Position numbers and translations under genes: made by a program. From NCBI GenBank assembly GCA_017994115.1, contig JAGOLK010000010.1, positions 1 to 41,555 of the forward strand: a stretch of 41,555 bases of DNA, given 5' to 3'. Below, piece by piece: positions 36,860 through 41,555 of the stretch (within the stretch, counting starts at the first letter, position 1; every line of letters starts with the position of its first letter). The notes beneath the pieces were generated by a model. The model made no database searches. It worked only from the letters and a program-made list of their open reading frames with translations, and had not been told where the DNA came from. Source of the DNA: Clostridia bacterium. Its GTDB lineage: Bacteria; Bacillota; Clostridia; Lutisporales; Lutisporaceae.

Positions 36860-37193
36860 GGCATATTCGATGATAAGCCTTGCCAATAAAGCAGGCAAAC
36901 TGGTTACAGGCGAAGATGCAGTGAGAAACTCAATAAGAAACGGCAGAGTCAAGCTGGTAATAATTTCAGAGGATGCCTCTGATAATACAAAGAAGCGTAT
37001 GAGCAATTCAGCAGAATTCTACAGTATACCTTTTATAGTATGGGGATTGAAGGATGAATTCGGCATCAGTTTGGGAAAGAGTGCAAGGTCGGTACTGGGA
37101 ATAACTGACGAAAACTTCAGCAATGGAATCAAAGCCAAGCTTATTGATGAAGTTAGAAAAAAAGAAAAACCTGGGGGTGGTTTTATTGAATAA
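36852..37193 (+). CDS. ylxQ: L7Ae-family K-turn RNA-binding protein YlxQ
   Basis: This 113-residue protein belongs to the L7Ae/L30e/S12e family. It shows [37 protein letters not shown] and a late [15 protein letters not shown] segment. The family binds kink-turn RNAs; the physiological target of YlxQ is unclear. ATG 36852 lies inside the ylxR end. The C-terminus ([15 protein letters not shown]) is basic. Its stop overlaps the infB start by 8 bases. Confidence 0.93.
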   Translation: MNKAYSMISLANKAGKLVTGEDAVRNSIRNGRVKLVIISEDASDNTKKRMSNSAEFYSIPFIVWGLKDEFGISLGKSARSVLGITDENFSNGIKAKLIDEVRKKEKPGGGFIE

Positions 37194-39759
37194 AATAAGA
37201 ATATACGAATTGGCAAAGGAACTTGGAGTTCAAAGCAAAGAATTGATTGCGGCAGCCAAAGAGCTGAATATAAATGTTAATAACCACATGAGCAGTCTGG
37301 AGGATTCAGAAGCATCCGCAATTAAGAAGCATCTTAAAAAAGATGATAATGTTGAAACCCCAAAGCCAATTCAAGCTCAACAGCCCAAGAAGAGGACTCT
37401 TCCTCAGAAACCTCAGCAGCCTCAGCAAACTCAGCAGAAACCGCAGGCGGCACAGCAGCCTCAACAGGAACAGAAGGCTCAGAGGGCACCGCAGACTGCG
37501 CAGCAGCCTCAACAGGTGCAAAAGGCTCAGCGGGCGCCGCAGACAGTGCAGCAGCCTCAACAGGTTCAAAAACCTCAGCAGAAGCTTCAGCAGCCACAGC
37601 AGCCTCCGCAGGCTCAGAAACCGCAGCAGAAGCCGCAGACAGTGCAGCAGCCGCAGCAAAGGCCTCAGTCTGCGCAACAGCCTGTGAGGCCGGAACAAAA
37701 AAAGGACATCAGGCCGGCGGGTAAACCTCAGCAGCACCCCTCAGGGGATAAAAGAAATCCGTCTTCTGATATAAGGCCGGTCAGTGCTCCCAAGAACGTA
37801 TCCGCTCATGATGAAATAGAAGAAGATGCAATAACGCTTAGCACAAAAAAAGATTTTACAAAAGTTGAAAGAATAGGAAAGAAACTCCCGGGCAAATCCC
37901 CTCAGGGAAAACCTCCGTTCAGGCAACAGCAGCAGGGAAAGCCCTACAATAAGAATTTTAAGCATCGGGGCTTTGAGGCACCAAAAAAAGAAGAAGTCCA
38001 TGTCTCAAAGAAGCCTGTTAAAATAGGCGATATGATATCTCTGAAGGAACTTAGCGAAAGACTTGGAAAGCCTGTGACAGAAATAATCAAAAAGCTCCTG
38101 CTGTTGGGTATCATTGCAAACATTAATCAAATGCTGGATTTTGATACGGCGCAGCTGATATGTGAAGAATTCGGTTTTACCGTAGATAAGGTTATTGACA
38201 AGGAAAGCGAAGAAGTGCTTCTCAAGACTGAAGAAGACAGGCCAGAGGATTTGAGGCCGCGCCCTCCTGTTGTAACTATCATGGGGCATGTAGACCACGG
38301 AAAGACGTCCTTGCTGGATGCAATAAGACAGACTAATGTAATTGCAACGGAGGCCGGCGGAATAACACAGCATATAGGGGCGTATACAGTAACTATCGGT
38401 GACAGAAAAATAGCATTCCTGGACACTCCGGGCCACGAAGCCTTTACGGCAATGAGGGCCAGGGGGGCAAAGGTTACCGATATTGCAGTATTGGTCGTTG
38501 CAGCGGATGACGGCGTAATGCCGCAGACGGTAGAAGCAATAAACCATGCGAAAGCGGCAGATGTAGCATTGATTATAGCAATAAACAAAATTGACAAACC
38601 CGGAGCCAATCCCGACAGAGTAAAGCAGGAATTGACTGAATACGGCCTTGTTTCAGAGGAATGGGGAGGCGATACTATAATGGTTCCGGTTTCGGCAAAG
38701 AAAAGGGAAGGCATATCGGAACTTCTTGAAATGATATTGCTTGTTGCCGAAATGCAGGAATTAAAAGCCAATCCCAACAAAAAAGGAAAGGGTACAGTAA
38801 TAGAAGCAGAGCTGGACAAAGGAAAAGGCCCTGTTGCAACTGTGCTTATTCAAGACGGCTCCTTGAGCCTTGGAGATTACTTCATAGTTGGAAGCACTCA
38901 CGGAAAAGTAAGGGGCATGATAGACGATAAAGGAAAGAGAATCAAAAAAGTAGGCCCTTCAACACCTGTGGAAATACAGGGGCTTGATGAAGTTCCTGAT
39001 GCGGGGGATATATTCATTGTTGTGGATGATGAAAAGACAGCAAAGACTATTTCGGAAAAACGCAAGGAAAAACAACGCCTTTCACAGATGCAGAGCAAGC
39101 AGACGGTATCTCTTGAGGAACTCTTCAATCAAATACAGGAAGGCAAAGTCAAGGAGCTTAACATCATATTAAAAGCTGATGTGCAAGGTTCTGTTGAGGC
39201 TGTCAGGCAATCTCTTTCAAGACTGAGCAACGAAGAAGTAAAAGTGAATACAATACATGGCGGTGTAGGTGCAATAACCGAATCCGATGTAATGCTTGCT
39301 TCCGCTTCAAACGCGATAATTATAGGATTCAATGTCAGGCCGCAGCCTATGGCCATTGCCCTTGCCGAAAAGGAAAAGGTCGATATCAGGCTGTATAGGG
39401 TAATTTACAATGCAATTGAGGATGTAGAAGCTGCTATGAAGGGTATGCTGGAGCCCGAATATAAAGAAGTGTTATTGGGACACGCGGAAGTCCGCGCCAC
39501 CTTTAAAGCTTCTGCAGTAGGCACAATAGCAGGATGCTATGTCACTGACGGTAAAATAAACAGAAATAACGATATCAGGGTTATCCGCGACGGCATCGTA
39601 ATACACGAAGGAAAGCTGGCATCCCTGAAGAGATTCAAGGATGATGCAAAAGAAGTCAATGCAGGATACGAATGCGGCTTGAACATAGAGAAGTTTAATG
39701 ACATTAAAGAAGGGGACATTATTGAGTCCTATACGACAGAGGCAGTTCCGAGAAAATAA
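37186..39759 (+). CDS. infB: Translation initiation factor IF-2
   Basis: This 857-residue GTPase delivers initiator tRNA to the 30S subunit. The N-terminus has an IF2_N domain ([19 protein letters not shown]). A Pro/Gln-rich linker follows (about 62-175), then a second IF2_N domain (about 285-335). The G domain starts at GHVDHGKT (367-374), with DTPGHEAF and NKIDKPGAN. Domains II, III and IV follow to the C-terminus. I chose TTG 37186 behind GGGGGTGG; ATG 37123 would read 21 extra residues inside ylxQ without a site. Confidence 0.96.
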   Translation: MNKIRIYELAKELGVQSKELIAAAKELNINVNNHMSSLEDSEASAIKKHLKKDDNVETPKPIQAQQPKKRTLPQKPQQPQQTQQKPQAAQQPQQEQKAQRAPQTAQQPQQVQKAQRAPQTVQQPQQVQKPQQKLQQPQQPPQAQKPQQKPQTVQQPQQRPQSAQQPVRPEQKKDIRPAGKPQQHPSGDKRNPSSDIRPVSAPKNVSAHDEIEEDAITLSTKKDFTKVERIGKKLPGKSPQGKPPFRQQQQGKPYNKNFKHRGFEAPKKEEVHVSKKPVKIGDMISLKELSERLGKPVTEIIKKLLLLGIIANINQMLDFDTAQLICEEFGFTVDKVIDKESEEVLLKTEEDRPEDLRPRPPVVTIMGHVDHGKTSLLDAIRQTNVIATEAGGITQHIGAYTVTIGDRKIAFLDTPGHEAFTAMRARGAKVTDIAVLVVAADDGVMPQTVEAINHAKAADVALIIAINKIDKPGANPDRVKQELTEYGLVSEEWGGDTIMVPVSAKKREGISELLEMILLVAEMQELKANPNKKGKGTVIEAELDKGKGPVATVLIQDGSLSLGDYFIVGSTHGKVRGMIDDKGKRIKKVGPSTPVEIQGLDEVPDAGDIFIVVDDEKTAKTISEKRKEKQRLSQMQSKQTVSLEELFNQIQEGKVKELNIILKADVQGSVEAVRQSLSRLSNEEVKVNTIHGGVGAITESDVMLASASNAIIIGFNVRPQPMAIALAEKEKVDIRLYRVIYNAIEDVEAAMKGMLEPEYKEVLLGHAEVRATFKASAVGTIAGCYVTDGKINRNNDIRVIRDGIVIHEGKLASLKRFKDDAKEVNAGYECGLNIEKFNDIKEGDIIESYTTEAVPRK
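37450..37593 (+). repeat. 48 bp tandem repeats in the infB linker
   Basis: Three 48 bp units (37450-37497, 37498-37545 and a diverged 37546-37593) encode [32 protein letters not shown] and [16 protein letters not shown]. They lie in a wider Pro/Gln-rich stretch from about 37369 to 37705 made of PQQ and AQQ blocks. The reading frame is kept. Such repeats can change length by slippage or recombination. Confidence 0.85.
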
Positions 39760-39792
39760 ACATATCCAAAATATACAGGCAGGTGATTAACG

Positions 39793-40158
39793 GTGGCTAA
39801 TCATAGAATAGACAGAATATCCGAAGAAGTGAAAAGGGTAGTCAGTGATATAATCAGAAACGACCTGAATGACCCAAGGATATCAACAATGTGCAGCGTA
39901 GTATCAGCAGAAGTAACCGCTGATTTGAGATATGCAAAGGTATTTGTAAGCATTCTTGGAAGTGATGAAGAAAAGAAGGCTACAATGAAGGGCCTTACCA
40001 ACGCCGCAGGATTTATCCGGCGTGAATTGGGAAGGAAGATTGAACTCCGATATTTGCCGGAGGTGATTTTTGAGCTTGACAGATCCATTGAACATGGAGC
40101 ATACATAAACAAGCTCTTGAATGAGGTAAAGAAAAAGGACGGAGGAGAGAACCTTTGA
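39793..40158 (+). CDS. rbfA: Ribosome-binding factor A
   Basis: This 121-residue KH-like protein shows HRIDRISEEVKRVVSDIIR, NDLNDPRISTMCSVVSAEVT and LRYLPEVIFELDRSIEHG, the RbfA core. It assists late 16S rRNA maturation in the 30S subunit. The GTG start at 39793 follows CAGGTGATTAACG. It overlaps nrnA by 4 bases. The usual Firmicutes ylxP between infB and rbfA is absent. Confidence 0.96.
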   Translation: MANHRIDRISEEVKRVVSDIIRNDLNDPRISTMCSVVSAEVTADLRYAKVFVSILGSDEEKKATMKGLTNAAGFIRRELGRKIELRYLPEVIFELDRSIEHGAYINKLLNEVKKKDGGENL

Positions 40159-41108
40159 TTTTTCAAAACATAATAAGCAAAATCAAGGAGAGCAGTAAAA
40201 TTGCCATATTATCTCATATAATGCCGGACGGTGACAGTATCGGATCCAGCCTTGCACTTTATAATGCCCTGAAGAAATGCGGAAAGGACGTAAGATTCAT
40301 TCTTGATGATGAAATTCCAAAGATATATGCTTTTTTGGAAGGAGCCGAGCAGGTTCAGAAGCCCGGTCAATTCGAAAACTTTGATGCGGTAATAGCCCTT
40401 GATTGCGGAGATGCTGAAAGACTGGGTAAATCCAGTCTTTACCTTAATGACAATTACGTAATCAATATAGACCATCATATAAGCAACAAGGAGTTCGGCA
40501 GTTTAAACCTTGTAGATACCGGTTCAGCCGCTTCAGGGGAGATAATATATGAACTGATAAAGTCTCTGGATATCGGCATGGACAGGGAGATATGCGAATG
40601 CCTATACACTGCAATTGTAACAGATACGGGTCAATTCCAATACAGCAATACAACCTCCGTAACGCACCAAATTGCAGGAGACCTAATAGACAACGGGGTC
40701 AGTGTGCCCCTTATGTTTGAAAGAATATACCAGAACAACTCAAAGGAAAAGGTAATGCTTATGAAGACAGCCCTCAGCACTCTGGAGTTCTTTCACAATG
40801 ATGCCGCATCCTGCATAAGCCTTTCATTGGAGCAGATGAAAGAGGCAAATGCATTGGAAGAGGATACAGACGGCATAATAAACCTTGCAAGAGATATTGG
40901 CTGTGTAGAGGTAGCCATGTTTCTCAAAGAAATCGAGCCCGGAATAATAAAAGTAGGACTGAGGTCAAAAAAGAAAGCCGACGTAGCAGCCGTGGCTCTC
41001 CGTTTTGGGGGCGGCGGCCATGTGCATGCGGCAGGATGCACAGTTCACGGCACAATTGCCGAAGTGAAAGAAAAGATACTGGAAGCAGTCGCAGAGGAAT
41101 TAAGGTAG
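40155..41108 (+). CDS. nrnA: DHH-family bifunctional oligoribonuclease / PAP phosphatase NrnA
   Basis: This 317-residue phosphoesterase has a DHH domain with SHIMPDGDSIGSS, VIALDCGDAERLG and the motif IDHHISN. A C-terminal DHHA1 domain has GGGGHVHAAGC. NrnA degrades short RNA and converts pAp to AMP. The start is TTG 40155, overlapping the rbfA stop, with GGAGGAGAG upstream. It lies between rbfA and truB, a common clostridial arrangement that differs from B. subtilis. Confidence 0.95.
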   Translation: MIFQNIISKIKESSKIAILSHIMPDGDSIGSSLALYNALKKCGKDVRFILDDEIPKIYAFLEGAEQVQKPGQFENFDAVIALDCGDAERLGKSSLYLNDNYVINIDHHISNKEFGSLNLVDTGSAASGEIIYELIKSLDIGMDREICECLYTAIVTDTGQFQYSNTTSVTHQIAGDLIDNGVSVPLMFERIYQNNSKEKVMLMKTALSTLEFFHNDAASCISLSLEQMKEANALEEDTDGIINLARDIGCVEVAMFLKEIEPGIIKVGLRSKKKADVAAVALRFGGGGHVHAAGCTVHGTIAEVKEKILEAVAEELR

Positions 41109-41117
41109 GGAGCCATT

Positions 41118-41555
41118 ATGAACGGAATCATAAATGTTTTGAAGCCGCCGGGAATGACCTCTCATGATGTGGTGTCCTATTTAAGGAAAGTACTGAATAT
41201 AAAGAAGGTTGGCCATACCGGAACTTTGGACCCTGAAGCCGCCGGAGTGCTTCCTGTCTGCGTGGGAAAGGCCACGAAGGCAGTCCAATACCTGACTGAC
41301 AAGCAAAAAAGCTACAGGGCCAATATCAAATTCGGCACTGTCACCGATACCTTTGACAGCTACGGACAGGTCATCAAAGAATATGAATCGGTGGTAATCG
41401 ACAAAAAAGCTTTGGAAGAAACATTGAAAAGCTTTACAGGAGCAATCAGCCAGAAGCCTCCCGTATATTCCGCAATAAAAATAAAAGGAAAGAAGCTTTA
41501 CCAATATGCCCTTGAAGGCAAAGAAATCCGGATAGCCGAAAGGCCTGTGGAAATA
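41118..41555 (+). CDS. truB: tRNA pseudouridine synthase B, N-terminal part
   Basis: The frame opens at ATG 41118 behind TAGGGAGCC and runs to the window end without a stop, giving 146 residues of about 290-300. It has NVLKPPGMTSHDVVSYLRK and GHTGTLDPEAAGVLPVCVG, in which D38 is the catalytic aspartate. QKPPVYSAIKIKGKKLYQYA is the next TruB segment. It makes pseudouridine 55 in tRNA T-loops. Position after nrnA in the rimP-infB operon fits. The 3' end lies outside the window. Confidence 0.96.
   Translation, partial: MNGIINVLKPPGMTSHDVVSYLRKVLNIKKVGHTGTLDPEAAGVLPVCVGKATKAVQYLTDKQKSYRANIKFGTVTDTFDSYGQVIKEYESVVIDKKALEETLKSFTGAISQKPPVYSAIKIKGKKLYQYALEGKEIRIAERPVEI

Noticed and set aside
37123-37185. 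N-terminal extension of infB from ATG 37123
   Set aside because: It lies inside ylxQ without a ribosome binding site, and the IF2_N domain begins at the TTG at 37186.
37306-37737. Long antisense open frames opposite the infB linker
   Set aside because: They are products of the CAG/CCT-rich repeat, giving Leu/Arg-rich or Ala/Glu-rich nonsense with no ribosome binding site or family resemblance.
37798-38547. Minus-strand frames opposite the IF-2 second N domain and G domain
   Set aside because: They mirror the codon structure of infB and show no domain or start signals.
1-41555. tRNA or rRNA genes, CRISPR arrays, insertion sequences, prophage or toxin-antitoxin genes
   Set aside because: No matching repeats, cloverleaf sequences, transposase motifs or strand switches were seen; the whole window is conserved housekeeping and motility synteny.

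Overview
The window is a 41.5 kb stretch of a low-to-moderate GC Gram-positive genome in which every gene I can support lies on the + strand. The protein sequences point to the class Clostridia, most likely a motile anaerobe near Ruminiclostridium/Acetivibrio. The signs are a CheC/CheD/FliY chemotaxis set, a Gram-positive PolC, a rpsB-tsf-pyrH-frr-uppS-cdsA-dxr-rseP block fused to polC-rimP-nusA-ylxR-ylxQ-infB-rbfA-truB, strong AGGAGG-type ribosome binding sites and many TTG/GTG starts. The species assignment is inference; no rRNA is present.

Region 1 (1-21828) is the distal part of a fla/che operon. It begins inside flbD and runs through motA, motB, fliL, fliM, fliY, cheY, fliO, fliP, fliQ, fliR, flhB, flhA, flhF, flhG, a PilZ-domain gene, cheB, cheA, cheW, cheC, cheD, a small membrane protein, sigD, fapA and three small late genes: a Q-rich soluble protein, a SwrB-like DUF6115 protein and a YceG/MltG-like membrane protein. 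Together these encode the stator, the C-ring switch, the export gate, flagellar placement control, the chemotaxis phosphorelay with its adaptation enzymes, and the late-gene sigma factor. Intergenic gaps are short or overlapping, so co-transcription is likely.

Region 2 (21829-29857) is a housekeeping operon: rpsB, tsf, pyrH, frr, a 66-residue small protein, uppS, cdsA, dxr, rseP and ispG. It covers translation, UMP kinase, isoprenoid and undecaprenyl synthesis, phospholipid precursor synthesis and a site-2 protease. It opens with a SigA-type promoter and a strikingly structured rpsB leader RNA. An intercistronic hairpin separates rpsB from tsf, and a strong terminator follows tsf.

Region 3 (29858-34858) holds a family 2 glycosyltransferase and polC. 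Region 4 (34859-41555) starts with a very good SigA promoter and a leader containing a terminator-like hairpin with an imperfect U-tract. It then runs rimP, nusA, ylxR, ylxQ, infB (with a long Pro/Gln-rich repeat linker), rbfA, nrnA and truB, which is cut by the window end.

The layout matches the Bacillus subtilis fla/che to rpsB to polC to nusA/infB supersynteny. Differences are a PilZ gene inside the che region, ispG plus a glycosyltransferase where B. subtilis has proS, no ylxP, and nrnA between rbfA and truB. No gene-free stretch exceeds 300 bases; the largest gaps, 21829-22033 and 34859-35048, are both regulatory leaders. I see no tRNA, rRNA, CRISPR, insertion sequence or prophage. I found no overtly novel defence or mobile system; the most interesting material is the leader RNAs and the small conserved flagellar-operon proteins.
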